Origin: Desulfurobacterium atlanticum
GTDB lineage: Bacteria; Aquificota; Aquificia; Desulfurobacteriales; Desulfurobacteriaceae
Direction of reading: 5' to 3'
Length of the DNA: 53,685 nt
Assembly: GCF_900188395.1 (NCBI RefSeq)
Contig: NZ_FZOB01000010.1
Span: 1 to 53,685 of the forward strand
Below are positions 1-7,210 of the stretch, piece by piece (position 1 is the first letter of the stretch; every line of letters starts with the position of its first letter). The position numbers and the translations under genes are program-made. The notes under the pieces were generated by a model, which saw only the letters and a list, made by a program, of their open reading frames with translations, was not told the DNA's origin and did not search any database.

Positions 1-36
1 CTTGACTAATTAAATTTTGGATATAAATTCCCTTCG

Positions 37-70
37 GCAGGCATCCTGGAATAAAAATCAGGATGCCTGC
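37..70 (+). promoter_or_regulatory. Perfect 12-bp hairpin upstream of rpmG
   Basis: Arms at 37-48 and 59-70 are perfectly complementary (GCAGGCATCCTG and its reverse complement) around a 10-nt AT-rich loop. No run of T follows on either strand, so it does not look like a standard intrinsic terminator. It lies between the gene end at the left edge and rpmG and could be a processing site, a factor-assisted terminator or a 5' mRNA structure. A TTGACT at 2-7 lies upstream, but no well-spaced -10 box was found. Confidence 0.5.
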
Positions 71-107
71 AAATCTATAAATTTACTAACAGCACAGGAG
101 TACTAAA

Positions 108-272
108 ATGGCAAAAAAAGGACCTCGCGAAATAATACAGCTTGCCTGCACTGAGTGTAAAAGAAGAAACTACTCAACCACAAAAAACAAAAGAAACACT
201 CCAGAAAGACTAGAACTTAGAAAATATTGCCCGTGGTGCAATAAACACACCTTGCACAGGGAAGTAAAATAG
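108..272 (+). CDS. rpmG: 50S ribosomal protein L33
   Basis: This 54-residue protein is the large-subunit protein L33. It begins [20 protein letters not shown] and carries two CxxC pairs, CTEC near residue 14 and CPWC near residue 41, so it is the zinc-ribbon form. The length is normal for the family. A ribosome binding site (AGGAG) lies seven bases before the ATG. It heads the cluster rpmG, tRNA-Trp, secE, nusG, rplK, rplA, an order common in bacteria where tuf lies just upstream. Confidence 0.95.
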   Translation: MAKKGPREIIQLACTECKRRNYSTTKNKRNTPERLELRKYCPWCNKHTLHREVK

Positions 273-300
273 TTTATATTCTTTGTCGCATAACTAAGGT

Positions 301-376
301 AGGCCAGTAGCCCAATTGGCAGGGCACCGGACTCCAAATCCGGCGGTTGGGGGTTCAAGTCCCTCCTGGCCTGCCA
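301..376 (+). tRNA. tRNA-Trp (CCA anticodon)
   Basis: A full cloverleaf can be folded. The 7-bp acceptor stem is AGGCCAG (301-307) with CTGGCCT (366-372), followed by discriminator G373 and an encoded CCA (374-376). The anticodon stem is CCGGA (327-331) with TCCGG (339-343) around loop CTCCAAA, giving anticodon CCA at 334-336 for tryptophan. The T arm contains GTTCAAG. It lies between rpmG and secE without its own terminator, so it is probably cut out of the ribosomal-protein transcript. tRNA-Trp beside secE-nusG is a conserved arrangement. Confidence 0.97.
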
Positions 377-399
377 TTTTATTTATTTTTGGAGGATAG

Positions 400-588
400 A
401 TGTCTCCTATCCAATTTCTGAGTGACGTTAAAAGCGAACTTGAAAAGGTTACATGGCCAACAAAGGAGGATGTTATAAACAGCACAGTAGGGGTTATGCT
501 GTTTACTCTGGCAATTGCTGCTTACTTTTGGGTTCTTGATATGGCATTTACTAAATTACTTCAGTTCATAATCAAACAGGGAGTTTAA
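400..588 (+). CDS. secE: Preprotein translocase subunit SecE
   Basis: This 62-residue protein is the small essential subunit of the SecYEG channel in the inner membrane. It has the short single-span form: an amphipathic N-terminal helix containing the signature SELEKVTWPTKEDV (about residues 12-25), then one hydrophobic span at about residues 31-55. GGAGG lies five bases before the ATG. It lies four bases upstream of nusG, the near-universal secE-nusG pairing. SecY, its partner, is encoded in the ribosomal cluster at the other end of the window. Confidence 0.95.
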   Translation: MSPIQFLSDVKSELEKVTWPTKEDVINSTVGVMLFTLAIAAYFWVLDMAFTKLLQFIIKQGV

Positions 589-592
589 GTTA

Positions 593-1327
593 ATGGCTAA
601 GGGCAAGTGGTATTCACTTCATGTTCAATCTGGATTTGAAGACAGAGTAAGAACCAACATAATTAAAACTCTCAATCAGGAAGGTTTGCTTGATAAGGTT
701 GAAGAGATTTTTATACCTGCCAACGAAAGGGTTGTAATAAAAGTGGCAGGAAAAGAAAAGGCAGTTCTTCCTCTTAAAGGAGAGCATAAAACTTACGAAG
801 TGGAATCTGAAGATGGAAAAAAAGTTACTTTCCACATTGAAAATGGCAAAGTGTGGGCGGAAGGTGAGGGACTTAAAAAAGGTTGTATACCTCCAAAGCC
901 GATAGAAAGGATTGGACAGAAGATAAAGTGCCCGGAAGTTAAAGCTGAAGCAAAAATAGAACTTAGAGATAAGATGTATCCTGGATACATCTTCATAAAA
1001 GCAGACCTTGATAATAGAGTTAGAAGCACCATAAGAAGTGTCCCCAGAGTGCTCGGGTTTGTTAGCACAGGTGGAGAGCCGGTAGTTGTACCGGAATCTG
1101 AAATTACTGCAATGAGAGAAAGACTTGAAAAAGGTGTACCTAAAACAACAAAATTCAAGTTTGAGCCAGGAGAAAGAGTAAAGATAAAAGAAGGACCATT
1201 TATCGGCTTTGAAGGTGTAATCTCTGATATTGATGGAGAGAGAGAAAAGGTTATAGTTCTTGTAAACATCTTTGATAGACAAACACCTGTAGAACTTGAA
1301 TTTGATCAGATAGAAAAAGTAAGTTAA
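593..1327 (+). CDS. nusG: Transcription elongation/termination factor NusG with internal insertion
   Basis: NusG binds RNA polymerase, suppresses pausing, and links to Rho or ribosomal protein S10. The NGN domain is split here: its start (GKWYSLHVQSGFEDRV) lies at residues 4-20 and its end, including the MYPGYIFIK motif, at about 128-170. The C-terminal KOW domain (FEPGERVKIKEGPFIGFEG) spans about 188-244. The insertion runs from about residue 56 to 120 and contains two cysteines (98 and 113). At 244 residues it is much longer than the usual 180; insertions at this place are known in Aquifex and Thermotoga NusG. It is followed by rplK after 28 bases. Confidence 0.96.
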   Translation: MAKGKWYSLHVQSGFEDRVRTNIIKTLNQEGLLDKVEEIFIPANERVVIKVAGKEKAVLPLKGEHKTYEVESEDGKKVTFHIENGKVWAEGEGLKKGCIPPKPIERIGQKIKCPEVKAEAKIELRDKMYPGYIFIKADLDNRVRSTIRSVPRVLGFVSTGGEPVVVPESEITAMRERLEKGVPKTTKFKFEPGERVKIKEGPFIGFEGVISDIDGEREKVIVLVNIFDRQTPVELEFDQIEKVS

Positions 1328-1355
1328 ACGATTTTAAATATTCTGGAGGAATAAA

Positions 1356-1781
1356 ATGGCAAAAAAGGTTGTTGCTGAAGTTAAACTGCAATTACCTGCT
1401 GGCGAAGCCACACCAGCACCACCAGTTGGTCCGGCTTTAGGTCAGCACGGTGTTAATATTATGGAATTTGTTAAAGCTTTTAACGCTGCAACTGCAGATA
1501 AAAAAGGACTTGTTATCCCTGTTGTAATCACTATCTACGCAGATAGAACTTTCAGCTTTATAATGAAAACCCCTCCTGCTTCTGTTCTTATCAAGAAAGC
1601 AGCAGGTATAGAGAAAGGGGCACATATGCCAAAGAAAGAAAAAGTTGGAACTATCACAAGAGAACAGTTAAGGCAGATTGCAGAAACCAAAATGCCAGAC
1701 CTTAACTGTTACGACATAGAAGCGGCAATGAGAATCATAGAAGGTACAGCAAGAAATATGGGTGTTGAAGTTGTTGACTGA
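1356..1781 (+). CDS. rplK: 50S ribosomal protein L11
   Basis: This 141-residue protein is L11, which binds the GTPase-associated region of 23S rRNA. It starts [20 protein letters not shown] and includes the conserved [17 protein letters not shown] segment of the N-terminal domain (about residues 20-40) and the [14 protein letters not shown] linker. Length is exactly typical. GGAGG precedes the ATG by five bases. nusG lies upstream and rplA downstream, the standard order. A short CCACC-AGAA-GGTGG hairpin (1797-1810) lies in the gap to rplA. Confidence 0.97.
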   Translation: MAKKVVAEVKLQLPAGEATPAPPVGPALGQHGVNIMEFVKAFNAATADKKGLVIPVVITIYADRTFSFIMKTPPASVLIKKAAGIEKGAHMPKKEKVGTITREQLRQIAETKMPDLNCYDIEAAMRIIEGTARNMGVEVVD

Positions 1782-1839
1782 GTAAATAAAAACTTACCAC
1801 CAGAAGGTGGAAGGCAAAATTAGCCGACAGGAGGAAAAG

Positions 1840-2562
1840 ATGCCAAAACACGGTAAAAAATATATGAATGCTCTTGCTCTTATTGACAGAACAAAGGCAT
1901 ATCCTATTGAAGAAGCTGTTGAACTTGTAAAGAAAATGGCTGAAGTAACAAAAAGAAACTTTGACCAGACTGTTGAAATGGCAGTAAGGCTCAATGTTGA
2001 CCCAAAATATCAGGATCAAATGGTAAGAGGAAGTGTTGTTCTTCCACACGGTCTTGGTAAAGATGTTAAAGTAGCTGTTATTGCTCAAGGTGAAAAGCTT
2101 AATGAAGCAAAAGAAGCCGGTGCAGATTTTGTTGGTGGAGATGAGCTTGTTCAGAAAATTCAGCAGGGATGGCTTGACTTTGACGTTTTGATTGCTACTC
2201 CTGATATGATGGCAAAGGTGGGAAGACTTGGTAGAATTTTGGGACCAAGGGGACTTATGCCAAACCCTAAAACAGGAACAGTTACATTTGACATAGCAAA
2301 AGCTGTAAAGGAAGCAAAAGCAGGTAAAGTTGATTTCAAGGTTGAAAAAGCTGGAATCGTTCATGCTCCAATAGGTAAGGTCTCTTTCGATAAGCAAAAG
2401 CTGCTTGAAAATGCTCTTGCCCTTGTTAAAGCAATTCTTGCAGCTAAACCTTCAGGTGCCAAAGGACAGTATGTAAAAAGCATGGCTATTTCTGCTTCTA
2501 TGGATCCAGGAGTTAAAATAGATATTTTTGATGCCATTAACAAAGCACAATCTATAGACTGA
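1840..2562 (+). CDS. rplA: 50S ribosomal protein L1
   Basis: This 240-residue protein is L1, which forms the mobile L1 stalk by the ribosomal E site and usually represses its own L11-L1 mRNA. It begins [20 protein letters not shown] and contains the family segment [20 protein letters not shown] at about residues 128-147. The start at 1840 is chosen over an in-frame ATG at 1807 because AGGAGG lies at 1829-1834 just ahead and because the family begins near this point. A terminator follows at once, so rplJ, rplL and rpoBC are not downstream as they are in many bacteria. Confidence 0.96.
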   Translation: MPKHGKKYMNALALIDRTKAYPIEEAVELVKKMAEVTKRNFDQTVEMAVRLNVDPKYQDQMVRGSVVLPHGLGKDVKVAVIAQGEKLNEAKEAGADFVGGDELVQKIQQGWLDFDVLIATPDMMAKVGRLGRILGPRGLMPNPKTGTVTFDIAKAVKEAKAGKVDFKVEKAGIVHAPIGKVSFDKQKLLENALALVKAILAAKPSGAKGQYVKSMAISASMDPGVKIDIFDAINKAQSID

Positions 2563-2569
2563 TTTTCTC

Positions 2570-2601
2570 TCAGGAGAGGGTTGTCCCCTCTCTTGAATTT
2601 T
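2570..2601 (+). terminator. Intrinsic terminator after rplA
   Basis: An 11-bp stem (2570-2580 with 2586-2596, one G-T pair, 5-nt loop) is followed by ATTTTC. It starts 7 bases after the rplA stop codon and should end the rpmG-rplA transcript. Its 3' arm overlaps the -35 box of the next promoter. Confidence 0.8.
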
Positions 2602-2621
2602 CATAAAGCTATTTCTATATT
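2593..2621 (+). promoter_or_regulatory. Promoter for tRNA-Pro and possibly the queC operon
   Basis: TTGAAT (2593-2598) and TATATT (2616-2621) are separated by exactly 17 bases and resemble sigma-70 type -35 and -10 boxes. The tRNA begins 12 bases after the -10 box. No terminator was seen between the tRNA and the following lipoprotein gene, so the promoter may also serve the genes that follow. Confidence 0.6.
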
Positions 2622-2633
2622 TAAGTTCACTGT

Positions 2634-2710
2634 CGGGGCGTGGCGTAGCCTGGTAGCGCGCTGGCATGGGGGGCCAGAGGTCGCCCGTTCAAGTCGGGTC
2701 GCCCCGACCA
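2634..2710 (+). tRNA. tRNA-Pro (GGG anticodon)
   Basis: The 77-nt gene folds into a cloverleaf. The acceptor stem is CGGGGCG (2634-2640) with CGCCCCG (2700-2706), then A2707 and an encoded CCA (2708-2710). The anticodon stem CTGGC/GCCAG encloses loop ATGGGGG, giving anticodon GGG at 2668-2670, which reads CCC and CCU proline codons. It has its own apparent promoter and lies 20 bases before the lipoprotein gene. Confidence 0.97.
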
Positions 2711-2730
2711 CTTTAACTTAAGGATAAAAT

Positions 2731-3267
2731 ATGAAAAAGCGGCATCTTCTATTTTTATGTTTATTACTTCTACCATCATGTAAAACGGTAACAGAAAAGC
2801 CCTTAGTATCAACAGTCAAAGAGTATCCATGGAAAACCATCAAAAAACCTTCTGACAGCTTAAAAGGTGTCGCGAACTGCTTTTTGAAATGTAGCAACGG
2901 GACATCCATTAACGGAAAAGCTATCATAAAACTATCAGATGATAAAGCTACAATAAAAGTCTATGCCTCAGCTGGTATCTACGCCGGAAAAATCACTGTA
3001 TCTAATAAAGGAATTTTTGCTTCTGAAAACATTGCACCTTTTGCTACCTACATAAGAAACGTTGATCAGATAAAATCGGCTCTTACAGGATACATATACG
3101 ATAGAAATTTCATAATTTTATCCCCCTATTTAATTGAAATACCATTTGGGAAAATAAAAGAGCTTTACTTTTATAAAGATGGAACTTTTGATAAAGTTGT
3201 TATTGAAAACCAACAATGCCAGTTAACTATAAAACCTATCAAGGTAAAAGAGGCTAAAAATGAGTAA
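2731..3267 (+). CDS. Predicted lipoprotein, possibly LolB/DUF4292-like
   Basis: This 178-residue protein starts with a lipoprotein signal: a basic MKKR, a leucine-rich core, then LPSC with the modified cysteine at residue 17. The mature part is mostly predicted beta-strand, with a [19 protein letters not shown] segment near residues 46-64 and few helices. This suggests an open beta-barrel of the LolA/LolB or DUF4292 type, but no diagnostic motif was recognised. AAGGA precedes the ATG. Its last eight bases overlap the start of queC. A role in envelope assembly is only a guess. Confidence 0.75.
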   Translation: MKKRHLLFLCLLLLPSCKTVTEKPLVSTVKEYPWKTIKKPSDSLKGVANCFLKCSNGTSINGKAIIKLSDDKATIKVYASAGIYAGKITVSNKGIFASENIAPFATYIRNVDQIKSALTGYIYDRNFIILSPYLIEIPFGKIKELYFYKDGTFDKVVIENQQCQLTIKPIKVKEAKNE

Positions 3268-3967
3268 ATGCGTTGTCATACTATCAGGGGGACTTGACTC
3301 AACAACCGTTCTTTACTGGGCAAAAAAGCGATTTGATGAAATATTCGCAATTACCTTTTTTTACGGCCAAAGGCACAGTATAGAAGTGGAAATGGCAAAA
3401 AGAATAGCAGAGAAAGCCAGAGTGAAAGAACACAAACTGTTTAAAGTTGATCTCTCACAATTCGGAGGCTCTGCATTAACAGATAAAAACATAGAAGTCC
3501 CTGAAGCACATTCAGTTAAAGAAGTATTGGAAAGGGAGATACCTGTAACTTACGTGCCGTTTAGAAACGGAATTTTTATCTCCCTCGCTGCCGCCTATGC
3601 AGAAACAAAGCTGTGCACAAACATCGCTGGCGGATGGAACGCTGTTGACTTTAGCGGATATCCAGATTGTCGCCCATCCTTTTTGAAAGCGATGGAAGAA
3701 GCTTTAAATCAGGGAACGAAACTTGGAGCTGAAGGTAGAAGATGGAAAATATATGCTCCACTTATAAATCTTACAAAAGGAGATATTATAAAATTGGGGC
3801 TTGAACTTGGAGCAGATTATTCCTACTCTATCTCCTGTTACAGGGGAGAAGAGGTACCCTGCGGAACCTGTGACAGCTGTATTTTAAGAGCAAAAGGATG
3901 GCAGGAAGTTGGCATGGAAGACCATCTTATTAAAAGGTTAAAAATGGAAGGAAAAATTAAGGAGTAG
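3260..3967 (+). CDS. queC: 7-cyano-7-deazaguanine synthase QueC
   Basis: QueC converts 7-carboxy-7-deazaguanine to preQ0 with ATP and ammonia, in the pathway to queuosine in tRNA. The N-type ATP pyrophosphatase loop SGGLDSTT is at residues 9-16, and the zinc site is formed by the cysteine cluster in [16 protein letters not shown] near the C-terminus. The [16 protein letters not shown] segment is also typical. The length of 235 residues is normal. It overlaps the upstream lipoprotein by eight bases and lies five bases before thyX. No other queuosine gene is in the window. Confidence 0.95.
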   Translation: MSKCVVILSGGLDSTTVLYWAKKRFDEIFAITFFYGQRHSIEVEMAKRIAEKARVKEHKLFKVDLSQFGGSALTDKNIEVPEAHSVKEVLEREIPVTYVPFRNGIFISLAAAYAETKLCTNIAGGWNAVDFSGYPDCRPSFLKAMEEALNQGTKLGAEGRRWKIYAPLINLTKGDIIKLGLELGADYSYSISCYRGEEVPCGTCDSCILRAKGWQEVGMEDHLIKRLKMEGKIKE

Positions 3968-3972
3968 TTACG

Positions 3973-4578
3973 GTGAAAGTTATTTTAATCTCCAAAAATA
4001 TTCCAGAAATTGATATAGATACATCCGAACTTGAAAAGCATATAGCTTTTACATTTCTTGTTGACGGGATTTCAAGAGCCTGTTCCCACCAGCTTGTAAG
4101 ACATCGCCTTGCATCTTACAGTCAGCAATCTCAAAGATATGTATCAATGAAAAATTTCCCCTACGTCACTCCCCCTTCAATAGAAAATAAAAATATAAGT
4201 TTTACAGTAAACAAAGAAAAAGTGTCATTAACATATAACGAATTTATGAATCTTATAGGAGAAGCTTATGGGTCTTTAATAGAACAAAACATTCCTAAAG
4301 AAGATGCAAGATTCATCCTTCCAAACAGTTGCGCAACAAGAGTAGTGTTTACAATGAATGGCAAAGAGCTTATCCATTTCCTTAAACTAAGAACATGTAA
4401 CAGAGCACAGTGGGAAATAAGAGAAATGGCTTTAGAAATATTAAAAATAGTAAGAGAAGTACTCCCTGAAATATTCAAAAAAATTGGCCCGGAGTGTTTT
4501 ACTACCGGTATCTGTCCGGAAGGAGAGAAAACCTGTGGAAAAAAAGAGGAAGTAATAAACTTCTTTAAAAGTTTTTAA
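3973..4578 (+). CDS. thyX: Flavin-dependent thymidylate synthase ThyX
   Basis: ThyX makes dTMP from dUMP using methylenetetrahydrofolate, FAD and NADPH. The ThyX signature RHRxxSxxxxSxR is present as RHRLASYSQQSQR near residues 43-55, and the substrate-binding arginine segment LKLRTCNRAQWEIREMA lies near 138-154. At 201 residues it is slightly shorter than usual (about 220-250) because of a short N-terminus. The C-terminus carries the cysteines of GPECFTTGICPEGEKTC. The start is GTG, preceded by AAGGAG eight bases upstream. No thyA was seen. It is part of the queC-to-DHH gene run. Confidence 0.95.
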   Translation: MKVILISKNIPEIDIDTSELEKHIAFTFLVDGISRACSHQLVRHRLASYSQQSQRYVSMKNFPYVTPPSIENKNISFTVNKEKVSLTYNEFMNLIGEAYGSLIEQNIPKEDARFILPNSCATRVVFTMNGKELIHFLKLRTCNRAQWEIREMALEILKIVREVLPEIFKKIGPECFTTGICPEGEKTCGKKEEVINFFKSF

Positions 4579-4596
4579 AAAGCTGGAGGCGAATTT

Positions 4597-5931
4597 ATGA
4601 ACATGCTTAAAGAAATAGAAAAGGCTGTAAATCTACTAAAAAAACAAAACATTGAAAAGTTTGATATTTTTGCAACCATCTCTCACGGTTTTTCCGTTGA
4701 GGTCAAAGACAAAAAAGTTGAAAAGATAAAAGTGCCACTTAAAAAGGGAGTTGCCATAAGAGTAATCATAGATGGAAAGATGGGCTTTGCTTACACAAGG
4801 GATACTTCAGACGACGGTATAAGAATAGCGATAGAGTGTGCAAGAGATAACGCATCAGGAAGTGACCCTGATGAATATGAAATATCTATGCCTGCTAAAC
4901 CGTCTATTGAGTTTTCCCTTTCAGATGAAAATTTTAAAAACATCTCTCTAGAAAGAAAAATAGAGATTGCAAAAGCCCTTGAAGAAAAAGCTTACTCTCT
5001 TGACAGCAGGGTAAAAAAAGTTAGAAAGGCTTCTTATTCAGATTCTATTACAAAAGTCTTCTACTACAACTCCAACGATCATTCCTTCTCCTATGAAACA
5101 ACAGCTTACTCCTTGAGTATAATGGTCAAAGCTGAAGATGGTAGCGACAGCCAGATGGGATGGGATTTTGATGCTGTAAGGAAATTCTCCAACCTTAACA
5201 GCGATCTTGTAGCATCAAGAGCAGTGGAAAACGCTACATTACTTCTTGGAGCAAAACCGATAAAAACACAAAAAATCCCTGTAATCTTTAAAAATACCGT
5301 TTTTGCCGAACTTATAGACGCACTATCGGCAGGATTCTTAGGAAACAATGTATTAAGAAAAAAATCGTTATTTACAAACAGGTTGGGTTTTGAAATTGCA
5401 AGTCATGTCCTTTCAATACATGATAATCCTTTAACCGAAGATGGAATGGGCTCAAGACCTTATGATGACGAAGGAACCGTTACAAGGAAAAAGGCTATCA
5501 TAGAAAGAGGCGTTCTTAAAAATTTCCTCGTTGACATATACTCAGCAAGAAAACTAAATCTGTCTCCCACAGGTAACGGAATAAGGCACGGAATAGAGTC
5601 ATTACCACAATCGGGAATAACAAATCTTGTTGTTGAACCTGGAGCTTTAAACCTTGAACAACTTATAAGAACACCGGAAGAAGTTCTTGTAATAACAGAT
5701 GCTATGGGAATTCATACCATAAATCCCATATCAGGTGAGTTTTCTATAGGTGTAAGCGGGCTTCTTATAAAGGAAGGAAATATAGTTCAACCTGTAACAG
5801 GATGCACAGTTGCAGGAAATGTGAAAAAGCTTCTCCAAAACATAAGTGAAGTTGGAAGAGACTCAAGATGGCTTGGAAACATCTCAAGTCCATCGGTCCT
5901 GATCAAAGAGTTAATGGTTGGTGGAGAATGA
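4597..5931 (+). CDS. pmbA: TldD/PmbA family protein (PmbA/TldE-like)
   Basis: The 444-residue protein belongs to the TldD/PmbA family. In well-studied members a TldD-TldE(PmbA) pair forms a metalloprotease that trims peptides such as microcin precursors. The sequence shows the PmbA-type C-terminal region, with GMGSRPYDDEGTVTRKK near residue 284 and LSPTGNGIRHG further on. The HExxxH zinc motif of TldD is not visible, which supports the PmbA/TldE subunit. A TldD partner is not in this window. GGAGG precedes the ATG. Its stop overlaps the rbfA start by four bases (ATGA), so the two are translationally coupled. Confidence 0.88.
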   Translation: MNMLKEIEKAVNLLKKQNIEKFDIFATISHGFSVEVKDKKVEKIKVPLKKGVAIRVIIDGKMGFAYTRDTSDDGIRIAIECARDNASGSDPDEYEISMPAKPSIEFSLSDENFKNISLERKIEIAKALEEKAYSLDSRVKKVRKASYSDSITKVFYYNSNDHSFSYETTAYSLSIMVKAEDGSDSQMGWDFDAVRKFSNLNSDLVASRAVENATLLLGAKPIKTQKIPVIFKNTVFAELIDALSAGFLGNNVLRKKSLFTNRLGFEIASHVLSIHDNPLTEDGMGSRPYDDEGTVTRKKAIIERGVLKNFLVDIYSARKLNLSPTGNGIRHGIESLPQSGITNLVVEPGALNLEQLIRTPEEVLVITDAMGIHTINPISGEFSIGVSGLLIKEGNIVQPVTGCTVAGNVKKLLQNISEVGRDSRWLGNISSPSVLIKELMVGGE

Positions 5932-6236
5932 AAGGAAGGAGAAAAGAAAGGGTAGAATCTCTTTTAAAAAGAGAATTGTCAAATATTATTACATTTGAAA
6001 TAGATAAACCTGAAGGGGTGAATTTTATTACTGTAAGCAGAATAGACCTTTCAAAGGACGGAAGAAAAGCAACAGTCTATATCTCAACGTTAAGAAGAGA
6101 AGAGGCAATTAAAAGCGTTGAAACACTTAACAAAGCAGCCGGCTATATCCACGGACTTCTTGGAAGAAGATTGCGAATGAAAATCGTACCAAGACCAGAA
6201 TTTAAAGTAGCGTTAGACTCTTTTACAGGAGAGTGA
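5928..6236 (+). CDS. rbfA: Ribosome-binding factor A
   Basis: RbfA is a KH-like assembly factor that helps mature the 5' end of 16S rRNA in the 30S subunit. The 102-residue product begins MKGRRKERVESLLKRELSNI, matching the typical RbfA start, and has the conserved VSRIDLSKDGRKATVYIS strand-helix segment near residues 34-51 and the LRRE...HGLLGRRLRMKIVPRPEF region. The start at 5928 is preferred to an in-frame ATG at 5868, because GGTGGAG lies just before it and the extra 20 residues match nothing in the family. It overlaps pmbA by four bases and the next gene by four bases. Confidence 0.93.
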   Translation: MKGRRKERVESLLKRELSNIITFEIDKPEGVNFITVSRIDLSKDGRKATVYISTLRREEAIKSVETLNKAAGYIHGLLGRRLRMKIVPRPEFKVALDSFTGE

Positions 6237-7210
6237 AAGTGAAAACTTTAAGCAGAAAAGAGGTTGCTCAGCTTATAGAAAACATGGAAGGGAAAATACT
6301 TATAACCTCACACAAAAATCCTGACGGTGATGCCATAGGAAGTTCTCTCGGATGGTTTAACTTTTTAAGAAAACTTAAAAGCAATGTTAAGGTTATTCTT
6401 AAAGATAAAATTCCTTACTTTTACGATTTTCTTCCAAACATTAATAAAATTTCAACTTCCCACTCTATCAACGAACAGTTTGACTGGGTAATAATCCTTG
6501 ATGTATCAGAAACTGAAAGAACAGGTTTTGATTCAATCCCTGCAAAAAATTCTTTAGTCATAGACCACCACATAACCGCAAACCCGGATAGCACATTCGC
6601 TATTGTTGAACCCAAAATGCCAAGCACATGTGAGTTGTCTCTTGAAATTATGAAGCTTATAGGTGAAAATCTGATAGATTACGAAGTTGCCCTTCCGCTT
6701 TATATGGGAATGGTAACAGACACAGGAAGCTTTGGCTACAACTCAACAACTCCAGATACCTTAAGAAATGCGGCGTTTCTCCTTGAAAGGGGCATCAACC
6801 CCTACACAGTAATTAAAAATCTCTTTGAAAGGAATAGAGTCACAAGAATAAAACTCCTCAAGAAGGTTCTTGATACTCTTAATTTTGCTGCAAACGGAAA
6901 AATAGCACACATCACAGTGCTTCAAAAATTCCTCAAAGAAACAGGAGCCGGACTTGAGGAAACAGAAGGGTTTATCTCATACCCACGTTCAATAGAAGGA
7001 GTAGAGGTTGCCATATTCTTTAAAGAGTTTGAAGACGGGAAGTGGAAAGTTTCTTTACGTTCTAAAGGAAATATTGATGTTGCAGCAGTGGCTTCAAAAT
7101 TTGGAGGCGGCGGGCATGTTATGGCTGCCGGATTTGAATATTCTGGAGAGGGAATAGAAAATCTTAAAAAAGAACTATTTGAACACCTTTCAAAGCTTTT
7201 AAATCAATAA
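6233..7210 (+). CDS. nrnA: DHH-family phosphoesterase (NrnA-like oligoribonuclease/pAp phosphatase)
   Basis: This 325-residue protein belongs to the DHH/DHHA1 superfamily. The DHH domain shows SHKNPDGDAIGSSLG (residues 26-40), a DVSE segment, VIDHHITANPD (about 113) and MVTDTGSFGYN. The C-terminal DHHA1 domain shows FGGGGHVMAAGF. This set fits NrnA, a manganese-dependent enzyme that degrades short RNAs and removes 3'-phosphate from pAp. It starts with GTG inside a GTGA overlap with rbfA; rbfA next to this family is a common pairing. Its 3' end overlaps the convergent ABC ATPase gene by seven bases. Confidence 0.9.
   Translation: MKVKTLSRKEVAQLIENMEGKILITSHKNPDGDAIGSSLGWFNFLRKLKSNVKVILKDKIPYFYDFLPNINKISTSHSINEQFDWVIILDVSETERTGFDSIPAKNSLVIDHHITANPDSTFAIVEPKMPSTCELSLEIMKLIGENLIDYEVALPLYMGMVTDTGSFGYNSTTPDTLRNAAFLLERGINPYTVIKNLFERNRVTRIKLLKKVLDTLNFAANGKIAHITVLQKFLKETGAGLEETEGFISYPRSIEGVEVAIFFKEFEDGKWKVSLRSKGNIDVAAVASKFGGGGHVMAAGFEYSGEGIENLKKELFEHLSKLLNQ

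Noticed and set aside
614-1282. Long antisense reading frame across nusG (222 codons)
   Set aside because: It runs opposite to the clearly recognisable nusG, has no ribosome binding site and an unnatural composition rich in Phe, Ser and Tyr; it is a shadow of the AT-rich gene.
1807-1839. Upstream ATG start for rplA
   Set aside because: It would add 11 residues not found in L1, and the good AGGAGG lies inside this stretch, directly before the ATG at 1840.
1735-2397. Antisense frame across rplA (220 codons)
   Set aside because: It is a shadow of rplA with no start signals and biased composition (Phe, Cys, Asn, Ser).
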